From JAAYHC01 sp964483175 (GTDB taxonomy: Bacteria; Bacillota; UBA5301), in NCBI GenBank assembly GCA_964483175.1, contig CAZAAT010000018.1:1-34223 (forward strand): a DNA stretch of 34,223 nt. Direction: 5' to 3'. The translations under genes and the position numbers were made by a program. A model generated the notes under the pieces. That model was given only the letters and a program-made list of their open reading frames with translations. It was not told the DNA's origin and searched no databases. Shown here piece after piece: positions 23,933-30,875 of the stretch; position 1 is the stretch's first letter, and every line of letters starts with the position of its first letter.

Positions 23933-25488
23933 TAGGACTCATCCTCCATAAGCCAGGTGCGGATTAATTTTGCTGCTTCGTGAGGCTTCTGGCTGGCAAA
24001 ATCTCTTAACCTATCCTCTAATCTTTTACTTGCTGAGTCCTCTACGGTGAGCATTTCCTCTCCCAACTCGGCTTTAGCCTGCTCTAGCAAGGCATTCAAA
24101 TCAGTCTCAGTGCTTTGAGGTTCTGCCTTTCGCTTACGCAGGATTACAAATAAGACTACGCCGCCTAAAACCAGTATGGCAACAATATATGGCCAAATCG
24201 CAACGGCCTTCTCCCAGGCTGTTGGAACACTCACAACATCATATTCTTCAAAAACTGGCCGTTCAAAAGTTAAACTTTCAATAGTAATTTGGTCGCCACG
24301 ACTGGCTGAGTAACCGACAGCCGACTCTACGGCGGATCTAACCCTGATAAGTTGCTCCGGTGCCAGTGCTCCATCTAACCAGACCGCAACGGTGAGTCGG
24401 TTAATGGACCCTGGAGGTACAATTGTCCGCTCATTGACCTTATTTAGTTCATAATTACGGGTGACATCTTGTTTCGAATATGAAGAATTTGAGTTCTCAC
24501 TCGGAGCCTCATACGTTGGAATATTTGACGTAATGCCAGGAATGCCGATAGCCTGTGGTCCACCGGTGTAGGTTTCCGAATAACTCTGCTCACTCCGGAT
24601 CAAGCCGGACTCATCGAGAATCGGCTTGAAAGTTTCAGCAGATAATTCCCGATACTCAAAATTAAGATCGGCATTTACTCGGACAACCGCTTTTCCAAAC
24701 CCAAAAACTCGCTCCAACATGGTGCTAACACCATCAGCCAGTTTCTGTTCGACGGCTTCTGCCAAAGCCAGTTGCGCGGTAATCATGTCGCTATTTATCG
24801 GCATGTTATTACTAAGATGGATGTTCTGGGATAAAATATTGCCATCCGAATCTAAGATGGTTACATTCTCGGGTTCTAAGCCATCTACTGAAGATGCTAC
24901 TAGGTGCGCGATACCTCGGACTTGTCCTTGACTAAGCTGAGCGTAAGGGCGCAAACGCAACAACACTGAAGCGGTAGCAGGCCGCTCCTCAGCAACGAAT
25001 AATGACCGCTCCGGTTGAACGATATGCACCCGGGCATCCGCAACTTCCCTCATTTCGCGGATTGTTCTGGTCAACTCTCCTTGGAGAGCCATGTTATACT
25101 GAATTTTACGTTCAAAATCAGTTGTGCCGAGGGAGTTGTTTTTGAAGAGTTCAAACCCGACAACACCACCACGGGGCATGCCAGCAGAAGCCAGCTTAAT
25201 GCGGGTTTCGTAGACAAGATTATCAGGGACAAGAACAGATCTCCCATTAGCGCTTAACCGATACGGGATCTGATCTTCCTTTAAGGCATTGATGATCTCA
25301 CCAGCATCGGCAGGGTCCAGATCGCTAAAGAGAATTGTATAATCTCCAACACGAACAGTGCTGACAACTAGTACGAGACTGCCGATGAGAAGGGCAATCC
25401 CAATCATAAAGGTCAGCCGTCGGCTAGGACTTAGTTTCTCCCATATTTCGCCCAACTTTGGACTAATTTTATTAAGCCACGTTGTCAT
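23932..25488 (-). CDS. fliF: Flagellar MS-ring protein FliF
   Basis: FliF builds the MS ring, the base on which the flagellum is assembled. The 518 residues show a first membrane helix (about 27-45), the ring-building domains with DYTILFSDLDPADAGEIINAL and the RVHIVQPERSLF segment, a second membrane helix (about 430-450) and a cytoplasmic tail that binds FliG. I used ATG 25488; GTG 25494 is two codons upstream. Neither has a good ribosome-binding site, which stands out in this window and suggests coupling to fliE, 21 bases upstream. Confidence 0.95.
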   Translation of the reverse strand: MTTWLNKISPKLGEIWEKLSPSRRLTFMIGIALLIGSLVLVVSTVRVGDYTILFSDLDPADAGEIINALKEDQIPYRLSANGRSVLVPDNLVYETRIKLASAGMPRGGVVGFELFKNNSLGTTDFERKIQYNMALQGELTRTIREMREVADARVHIVQPERSLFVAEERPATASVLLRLRPYAQLSQGQVRGIAHLVASSVDGLEPENVTILDSDGNILSQNIHLSNNMPINSDMITAQLALAEAVEQKLADGVSTMLERVFGFGKAVVRVNADLNFEYRELSAETFKPILDESGLIRSEQSYSETYTGGPQAIGIPGITSNIPTYEAPSENSNSSYSKQDVTRNYELNKVNERTIVPPGSINRLTVAVWLDGALAPEQLIRVRSAVESAVGYSASRGDQITIESLTFERPVFEEYDVVSVPTAWEKAVAIWPYIVAILVLGGVVLFVILRKRKAEPQSTETDLNALLEQAKAELGEEMLTVEDSASKRLEDRLRDFASQKPHEAAKLIRTWLMEDES

Positions 25489-25509
25489 CTGCACACGCCA
25501 AATTCCATG

Positions 25510-25827
25510 TTAAATTTGCATCCGCATAACTTCATTGTAGGCATCCATAATCTTGTTGCGAACCGCCATCGTGAAGTCCAGAGCCAATCTAGCCTGCTCC
25601 GTAACAACCATCACTTGATGTAAACTCACATCGTCGGCACCTGTGGCTAAAGCTATCTGAGCCTGTTTTGCTTGGTATTGGAGTGAGTTGACTTCGCCAA
25701 GGGCAGATTTGAAGACCTCAACAAAGTTGGGCGTCTGGTCATCACTACTTCTGTCGGCTTCGGCAATTGTAAAACTAACGGGCTTGTACACCTTTCCGAG
25801 GCCAAGTGCTTTGCTTATATCAGGCAT
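25510..25827 (-). CDS. fliE: Flagellar hook-basal body protein FliE
   Basis: FliE joins the MS ring and export gate to the proximal rod and is an early export substrate. The 105 residues end with the family pattern VSLHQVMVVTEQARLALDFTMAVRNKIMDAYNEVMRMQI (in parts, 67-105). Length is typical. The ATG at 25827 follows AAGGGGGAGACTGC, and the gene lies 20 bases after flgC in the standard flgB-flgC-fliE-fliF order. Confidence 0.95.
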   Translation of the reverse strand: MPDISKALGLGKVYKPVSFTIAEADRSSDDQTPNFVEVFKSALGEVNSLQYQAKQAQIALATGADDVSLHQVMVVTEQARLALDFTMAVRNKIMDAYNEVMRMQI

Positions 25828-25847
25828 GCAGTCTCCCCCTTAAAGGC

Positions 25848-26249
25848 TTACTTGCCTATTTGCAGTGCGGTTTGCACCATCTTCTTAGCTTCGTTGATTA
25901 CGGTAACATTGGCTTCATATGCCCTGGCTGCAGAAATTAAATCGACCATTTCACTGACCACATTAACATTTGGCATGCTGACGTATCCATTGGCATCTGC
26001 ATCAGGATGACCAGGATTGTAAACTAACTTGGCGGGTGTCTGGTCTTTTACCACCCCGAGAACCTGAACCCCAGCTGGCTGACCTTTTTCCAATCTGGAA
26101 GCAAAAACAGCTAAATGTCGCTGGAACGGTCCGCCTTCCGGAGTTCGCGTAGTGTTGGCGTTAGCAATGTTGTTAGCTATAACATCCATTCGGAAACGCT
26201 CAGCTGTTAAAGCCGAGGCCGAATGCTCCAATGTTCTAAATAGCCGCAT
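25848..26249 (-). CDS. flgC: Flagellar proximal rod protein FlgC
   Basis: FlgC is a rod protein secreted by the export apparatus. The 133 residues have the N-terminal rod/hook motif ANNIANANTTRTPEGGPFQR (26-45) and the C-terminal helix SEMVDLISAARAYEANVTVI with the conserved axial-protein ending. NANTTRT is the usual FlgC variant of the NANT motif. GGAGG lies 9 bases before the ATG, and the gene begins 3 bases after the flgB stop. Confidence 0.96.
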   Translation of the reverse strand: MRLFRTLEHSASALTAERFRMDVIANNIANANTTRTPEGGPFQRHLAVFASRLEKGQPAGVQVLGVVKDQTPAKLVYNPGHPDADANGYVSMPNVNVVSEMVDLISAARAYEANVTVINEAKKMVQTALQIGK

Positions 26250-26252
26250 TTA

Positions 26253-26666
26253 TTAACGCCTCCCCTCATTGATAACAGACCGGAGTAAGGAAATTCGCCT
26301 GCTCAACAGGTCGGACAAAGCCGAATATAAGAGCGAATTTTCGGCTAGCTTGGCCATTTCAGACTCGATATCCACATTATTACCATCAACACGGATCCTA
26401 GAGGAATCCATCGACCTAATGGGCTCAAAAGCAAGACGAGAGACCCCTGATCGGCCGGGAAGATGTTTAACATCGGTTGTTACCATCATAGCCCGACCAG
26501 AAACTGCATCTCTAAGCATCTCCTGAAACGGAAGATCCGATCTTTTATACCCTGGGGTATTGGCATTTGCGATGTTATCAGCTAAAGCCTTATGTCTAGC
26601 CTCGGCCCCATCCAACGTTCTGGACAGAAGGGAGATCGACAAGTCCTTTGTTAGCCGGTCAAGCAC
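26253..26666 (-). CDS. flgB: Flagellar proximal rod protein FlgB
   Basis: FlgB is the first rod protein and the first gene of the fla/che operon. The 137 residues contain ADNIANANTPGYKRSDLPFQ (about 30-49) and a C-terminal axial helix (ENSLLYSALSDLLSRRISLL). I chose GTG 26666 because AGGGGGT lies 7 bases upstream; the frame extends to a TTG at 26690 that would cover this ribosome-binding site. A promoter candidate sits about 36-70 bases upstream, in the gap after codY. Confidence 0.95.
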   Translation of the reverse strand: MLDRLTKDLSISLLSRTLDGAEARHKALADNIANANTPGYKRSDLPFQEMLRDAVSGRAMMVTTDVKHLPGRSGVSRLAFEPIRSMDSSRIRVDGNNVDIESEMAKLAENSLLYSALSDLLSRRISLLRSVINEGRR

Positions 26667-26701
26667 GCCATTACCCCCTAAACATGCCAAAATCGATAAA
26701 A

Positions 26702-26737
26702 ACCCATAAATATAGCATATTTGTCAGTTTTCTACAA
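26702..26737 (-). promoter_or_regulatory. Candidate vegetative (SigA) promoter of the fla/che operon
   Basis: In the 106-base gap between codY and flgB the minus strand shows TTGTAG (26737-26732), 17 bases, then TATATT (26714-26709), with TGC directly before the -10 box, making an extended -10. The -35 matches TTGACA in only three places. The predicted start lies near 26702, about 36 bases before the flgB GTG. I see no terminator after codY, so some read-through is likely. Confidence 0.5.
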
Positions 26738-26740
26738 ATA
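26726..26740 (-). promoter_or_regulatory. CodY-box-like site overlapping the flgB promoter
   Basis: AGTTTTCTACAAATA (plus strand) matches 11 of 15 positions of the CodY consensus AATTTTCWGAAAATT. It covers the candidate -35 box, where a bound repressor would block transcription. CodY, encoded just upstream, is known to bind the fla/che promoter region in B. subtilis. With four mismatches in AT-rich DNA, a chance match is possible. Confidence 0.35.
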
Positions 26741-26772
26741 GGAATAAACTCCTTCACAATAGGAAAGAAGAC

Positions 26773-27549
26773 CTAATTCAAATTAGCAAGTTCTGGAAGT
26801 AAATGTTCGTTGAGGACCTTGATGAATGTTCCTTTCATTCCCAAGGATCTGGTCTCAATGACCCCAGCAGATTCAAATTTGCGCAGTGCATTAACAATCA
26901 CCGAACGCGTAATCCCTACCCGATCAGCAATTTTGCTGGCAACAAGAAGCCCTTCGTCCCCATCCAACTCTTGGAAGATGTGTTCAACAGCCTCCATTTC
27001 AGAATAGGACAAAGTACCCAAGGCAATTTGCACCGCCGCTTTTTTACGTGCTTCAGTTTCGATTTGCTGGCTGCGCGCCCGCAGAATCTCCACCCCAGCA
27101 ACAGTAGCGCTATACTCTGCCAGAAGGAGATCATCGTCACCAAACATTTTGTTGAAACGGGCCAGGGTCAACGTGCCAAGACGTTTGCCGCCGGCGTTGA
27201 TCGGTACTACGGTGGTCACTTTGCCGGAAAAAACGCATTCAACGTCAGGGTCAAAGACGCACGTGGTATCATCAGTTTCTACATTGGCTATTGTCTCGGT
27301 AATTCTGAGCAAACGATCATTGTAATCAGCCGGAAAACCTCCCCGTTCCAGAACTTCATCATCAATAACTCCACACTGGAAGTCATGCATCAGGGTATGT
27401 CCTAGTAGATTGCCCTGATGATCAACCAGGTAAACATTTGCATCAATGACATCCCGTAAAGTTTGCGTCATCATTTGAAAATCAACAGAGTTTCCGGGGG
27501 CGTGTACAAGTTTGCTAATTTCACGAGTTTTTGCTAATAGTGTTTTCAC
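26773..27549 (-). CDS. codY: GTP-sensing global transcriptional repressor CodY
   Basis: CodY senses GTP and branched-chain amino acids and represses nutrient-starvation and motility genes. The 258 residues have an N-terminal GAF domain (about 1-155) and a C-terminal winged helix whose recognition part (ASKIADRVGITRSVIVNALRK in parts, 204-224) and tail (SAGVIETRSLGMKGTFIKVLN) are nearly the same as in Bacillus. The start is GTG 27549 with AAGGAG 11 bases upstream, a long spacing. It lies 25 bases after hslU and directly before flgB, as in B. subtilis. Confidence 0.97.
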   Translation of the reverse strand: MKTLLAKTREISKLVHAPGNSVDFQMMTQTLRDVIDANVYLVDHQGNLLGHTLMHDFQCGVIDDEVLERGGFPADYNDRLLRITETIANVETDDTTCVFDPDVECVFSGKVTTVVPINAGGKRLGTLTLARFNKMFGDDDLLLAEYSATVAGVEILRARSQQIETEARKKAAVQIALGTLSYSEMEAVEHIFQELDGDEGLLVASKIADRVGITRSVIVNALRKFESAGVIETRSLGMKGTFIKVLNEHLLPELANLN

Positions 27550-27574
27550 GGTTGCTGCATCTCCTTTACATTAA

Positions 27575-28987
27575 TCACAGTATGTAATGGGATAAATCAA
27601 TACTTCCCACTATCTCGCCCAGTCTCGACTGAACATACTGCTCATCGATTATTATCTCAGATCCTGCGTATCGGGGTGCGTCGAAGGAAATCTCCTCCAG
27701 AACCCGCTCGAGAATAGTATTGAGGCGGCGCGCCCCAATATCCTCGGCCTGCTCATTAACCTCAAATGCGGCCTGCGCCAATGCTTCTATTCCTGATTCG
27801 GCAAAAGTAATCGTAACCCCTTCTACCCCAAGTAATGCCACATACTGCTTTACCAGAGCTGCCTTCGGCTCGGTCAGTATCCGCGCAAAATCCTCTTTGC
27901 TTAGGCTTTTTAGCTCAACCCGAATCGGAAAACGACCCTGCAGTTCCGGTATTAAATCTGATGGTTTTGATTCATGAAAAGCCCCGGCAGCGATAAACAA
28001 GATGTGATCAGTCTTAACCGGACCATACTTGGTCATTACCGTTGAGCCTTCGACAATCGGCAGGATATCCCGCTGGACTCCTTCTCGCGAAATATCCGGC
28101 CCGCTCATCCCTTTATTGCCGACGATTTTATCGATTTCGTCTAGGAAAACTATCCCAGAATCTTCGGCTCTCTTGATGGCCTCGGCTGTGACCTCATCCA
28201 TATCGATTAGCTTTTGGGCCTCTTGTTGACAAATAATTTTACGCGCCTCAGAAACCGTTACTTTACGGGTCTTTCTACGTTTCGGCAACAACCCACCGAA
28301 GAGATCATTGAGATTGACCCCCATCTCCTCTATGCCGGTGCCACTAAAAACTTCAAGCATTTGCGGGGCTTGATCTTCCACCTCAATCTCGACTATTTTG
28401 TCCTCTAGTTTGCCTTCAGCAAGTAGCTGCTCCACTTTTGCCCGCTGATCTCGTAATTGTGTCAGCTCATCGCTCTCGGCCTCATCGTTCGCAGGCTCGG
28501 CTGATGACGAACCCAAGCCGAAAAGGAGCTCAAAGGGATTTGGCGCCGTCCGTGATGGTTTTCGGACTGGGACTAAAATTTCAAGTAGGCGCTGCTCTGC
28601 CAGAGACTCTGCCTGATCTCTAACCTCTGCCATTCGTTCATTCTTCACCATTAATACCGCGGTCTCTACCAAATCGCGGACCATCGACTCGACATCCCGA
28701 CCTACATAACCAACCTCGGTAAACTTGGTTGCTTCGACCTTTACAAAAGGCGAATTAGCCAGTTTAGCCAAGCGGCGGGCGATTTCGGTCTTCCCTACTC
28801 CGGTTGGACCAATCATCAGTATATTTTTGGGCAGGATTTCTTCTCTTAACTCTTCACTCAACAACCTACGGCGATAGCGATTTCGCAAAGCGATAGCAAC
28901 GGCTCGTTTGGCCTCATCCTGACCAATGATGAACTTATCGAGTTCTTCAACGATCTGCTGCGGGGTAAGCTCAAGCGTCTCAGGCAT
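27575..28987 (-). CDS. hslU: ATP-dependent protease ATPase subunit HslU (ClpY)
   Basis: HslU unfolds substrates and feeds them to the HslV protease. The 470 residues have Walker A GPTGVGKT (60-67), the pore loop GYVG (93-96), an inserted I-domain (about 110-245), Walker B IVFLDE (279-284) and the C-terminal tail SLSHYIL, which inserts into HslV to activate it. The ATG at 28987 follows AGGAGGGATTGGC. It starts 11 bases after hslV. All key residues are present. Confidence 0.97.
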   Translation of the reverse strand: MPETLELTPQQIVEELDKFIIGQDEAKRAVAIALRNRYRRRLLSEELREEILPKNILMIGPTGVGKTEIARRLAKLANSPFVKVEATKFTEVGYVGRDVESMVRDLVETAVLMVKNERMAEVRDQAESLAEQRLLEILVPVRKPSRTAPNPFELLFGLGSSSAEPANDEAESDELTQLRDQRAKVEQLLAEGKLEDKIVEIEVEDQAPQMLEVFSGTGIEEMGVNLNDLFGGLLPKRRKTRKVTVSEARKIICQQEAQKLIDMDEVTAEAIKRAEDSGIVFLDEIDKIVGNKGMSGPDISREGVQRDILPIVEGSTVMTKYGPVKTDHILFIAAGAFHESKPSDLIPELQGRFPIRVELKSLSKEDFARILTEPKAALVKQYVALLGVEGVTITFAESGIEALAQAAFEVNEQAEDIGARRLNTILERVLEEISFDAPRYAGSEIIIDEQYVQSRLGEIVGSIDLSHYIL

Positions 28988-28998
28988 GCCAATCCCTC

Positions 28999-29529
28999 CT
29001 AAATCGTCTCCACGGTTACCCGGTCATTGGTGAAAATACAGATCGACGCTGCAATTTTCAAGCTCTCCTCAGCTATAGCGGTAGCACTGAGATCACTATG
29101 CTGGTAGAGTGCTTTCGCTGCAGCCATTGCATATGGACCGCCGGAGCCGATAGCTACAACCGGCTCATCGGGTTCAATTATTTCACCGTTACCAGATAAG
29201 ACAAATATCTTCTCTTGATTGGCAACTAAAAGCAACGCTTCGAGCTGGCGAAGCATCTTGTCGGAGCGCCATTCCTTGGCAAGCTCTACCGCCGCACGGG
29301 AAAGATTGCCTTGAAATTGCTGCAGTTTGGCTTCAAATTTGCTAAATAGGGTAAAAGCATCAGCAACGGAGCCGGCAAAACCTGCCACTATCTTATCCCC
29401 ATACAAACGCCGCACCTTGCAGGCGGTTTGTTTCATGATAGTTTTTTCAGCAAAGGTAACCTGGCCATCACCAGCGATTGCCGTAACTCCATCTTTTTGA
29501 ACAGCCACTATTGTGGTACCTTGAAACAT
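28999..29529 (-). CDS. hslV: ATP-dependent protease peptidase subunit HslV (ClpQ)
   Basis: HslV is the proteasome-like peptidase of the HslUV complex and uses an N-terminal nucleophile. From ATG 29529 (AAAGGAG 6 bases upstream) it has 176 residues beginning MFQGTTIVAVQKDG, followed by the conserved AGDGQVTF and KVRRLYGDKIVAGFAGSVAD. In most HslV the catalytic Thr directly follows Met; here MFQG precedes Thr5, so processing of four residues is needed to expose it. The longer frame to 29550 adds residues upstream of the ribosome-binding site. It lies 30 bases after trmFO, with no codV/xerC between. Confidence 0.95.
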   Translation of the reverse strand: MFQGTTIVAVQKDGVTAIAGDGQVTFAEKTIMKQTACKVRRLYGDKIVAGFAGSVADAFTLFSKFEAKLQQFQGNLSRAAVELAKEWRSDKMLRQLEALLLVANQEKIFVLSGNGEIIEPDEPVVAIGSGGPYAMAAAKALYQHSDLSATAIAEESLKIAASICIFTNDRVTVETI

Positions 29530-29559
29530 CGCGCACTCCTTTACTAACAAGTTATCTTA

Positions 29560-30873
29560 TCATATATTCAGTATTTTCGCAAAATGTTCCAAGGCAGTTA
29601 ATGAACGCCTGGCTTTAGCTAATTTACGCTCCTTTTTGCCACGAATCTTCTCCGTTAGGTCCGGCAATAGACCGAAATTGGCATTCATCGGCTGAAAATC
29701 GGAATGCCTACGGTCGGTAATATAAGAAATGAGGCTGCCGAGCATCGTTTCCGCTGGCCAAGGAGTAGGTGGCAGACCGGAAACTCTCCTCGCCAACATT
29801 ATCGCGGCATACAGGCCGCTGGCAGCAGACTCTAGGTACCCTTCAACCCCTGTTATTTGACCGGCAAAAAAGATCTCCGGATGTCCTAGCAGGCTTAGAT
29901 CCGGCGCGAGCAGTTTGGGAGAGTTGAGATAGGTATTGCGATGCATCACTCCATAACGGACGAATTCAGCATCCGCAAAACCGGGTAAAGTCCGAAAGAC
30001 TCGTTTTTGCTCCCCCCACTTCATCCGGGTTTGGCACCCAACCAAATTTAGCAACCTGCCTTGCTCATCTTCTTTCCGTAATTGCAGCACCGCCCAAGGG
30101 CGTTGCCCATCGACTTCTAACCCAACCGGCCGCAAAGGACCGAAGCGCAGCGTGTCAATACCTCGCCGGGCGATTTCTTCGATGGGCATACATCCTTCAA
30201 AGAGAATGAGCTTATCGTGTTCGGCCACGGGAACAACTTCTGCTTCGACCAACTCACGCCAAAAAGTTTCATACTCTGTACGGTTGAGCGGCACATTCAG
30301 ATAATCTCCTGGTCCTTCGTCATTGTAGCGCGACTTCCAATATAAAACCGACTCATCCAAAGACTCCCGCTCCACGATTGGGGCGGCAGCATCAAAAAAA
30401 TACAGGTCAGTTTCACCGGTTAAATCTTGAATGGCCTCAGCCAAATTCGGTGAGGTTAGAGGGCCGGAGGCAATCAAAACCAGCCCAGGCAGATCCCGAA
30501 GCGCGGTAATCTCTTGATTGATCACGCTAATATTGGGATGTGCCGAAAGCTTAGCGGTAATATACTCGGCAAAGAGTTTACGATTTACTGCCAAGGCCTT
30601 TCCAGCAGAGACCCTGGTAGCATAGGCTGCTTCGACCACCAACGAATCCAATGCCCGCATCTCAGCTTTTAACAATCCGGCTCCAGTCTCTAGACCTTCG
30701 CCGCCGAGAGAGTTACTGCATACCAATTCTGCGAAATCGCCGGTTTGATGAACTGCGGTCTGGGTGAGCGGTCTCATTTCATATAAATGGACCGTAATTC
30801 CACGCTGCGCAAGTTGCCAAGCAGCCTCTGAACCGGCTAAACCGGCGCCGATAATTCGGATTACTTCGCTCAT
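29560..30873 (-). CDS. trmFO: Folate-dependent tRNA (uracil-54-C5)-methyltransferase TrmFO
   Basis: TrmFO uses FAD and methylenetetrahydrofolate to make m5U54 (ribothymidine) in tRNA. From ATG 30873 it has 437 residues. The FAD-binding motif IIGAGLAGSEAAW (7-19) and EMRP follow at the N-terminus; the two conserved cysteines are Cys52 (VCSNSLGGEG) and Cys228 (FEGCMPIEE). The C-terminal ITGVEGYLESAASGLYAAI is typical. AGGGAG lies 7 bases upstream; ATG 30876, which overlaps the topA stop as TAATG, is an equal alternative. Confidence 0.96.
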   Translation of the reverse strand: MSEVIRIIGAGLAGSEAAWQLAQRGITVHLYEMRPLTQTAVHQTGDFAELVCSNSLGGEGLETGAGLLKAEMRALDSLVVEAAYATRVSAGKALAVNRKLFAEYITAKLSAHPNISVINQEITALRDLPGLVLIASGPLTSPNLAEAIQDLTGETDLYFFDAAAPIVERESLDESVLYWKSRYNDEGPGDYLNVPLNRTEYETFWRELVEAEVVPVAEHDKLILFEGCMPIEEIARRGIDTLRFGPLRPVGLEVDGQRPWAVLQLRKEDEQGRLLNLVGCQTRMKWGEQKRVFRTLPGFADAEFVRYGVMHRNTYLNSPKLLAPDLSLLGHPEIFFAGQITGVEGYLESAASGLYAAIMLARRVSGLPPTPWPAETMLGSLISYITDRRHSDFQPMNANFGLLPDLTEKIRGKKERKLAKARRSLTALEHFAKILNI

Positions 30874-30875
30874 CA

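Noticed and set aside
26667..26772. Sigma-28 promoter or a terminator in the codY-flgB gap
   Set aside because: I see no TAAA-N15-GCCGATAA pattern and no GC-rich stem with a U-tract on the transcribed strand.
26803..27405. A 200-codon plus-strand open frame
   Set aside because: It is antisense to codY, whose protein is nearly identical in its DNA-binding part to known CodY; the plus frame shows no domain.
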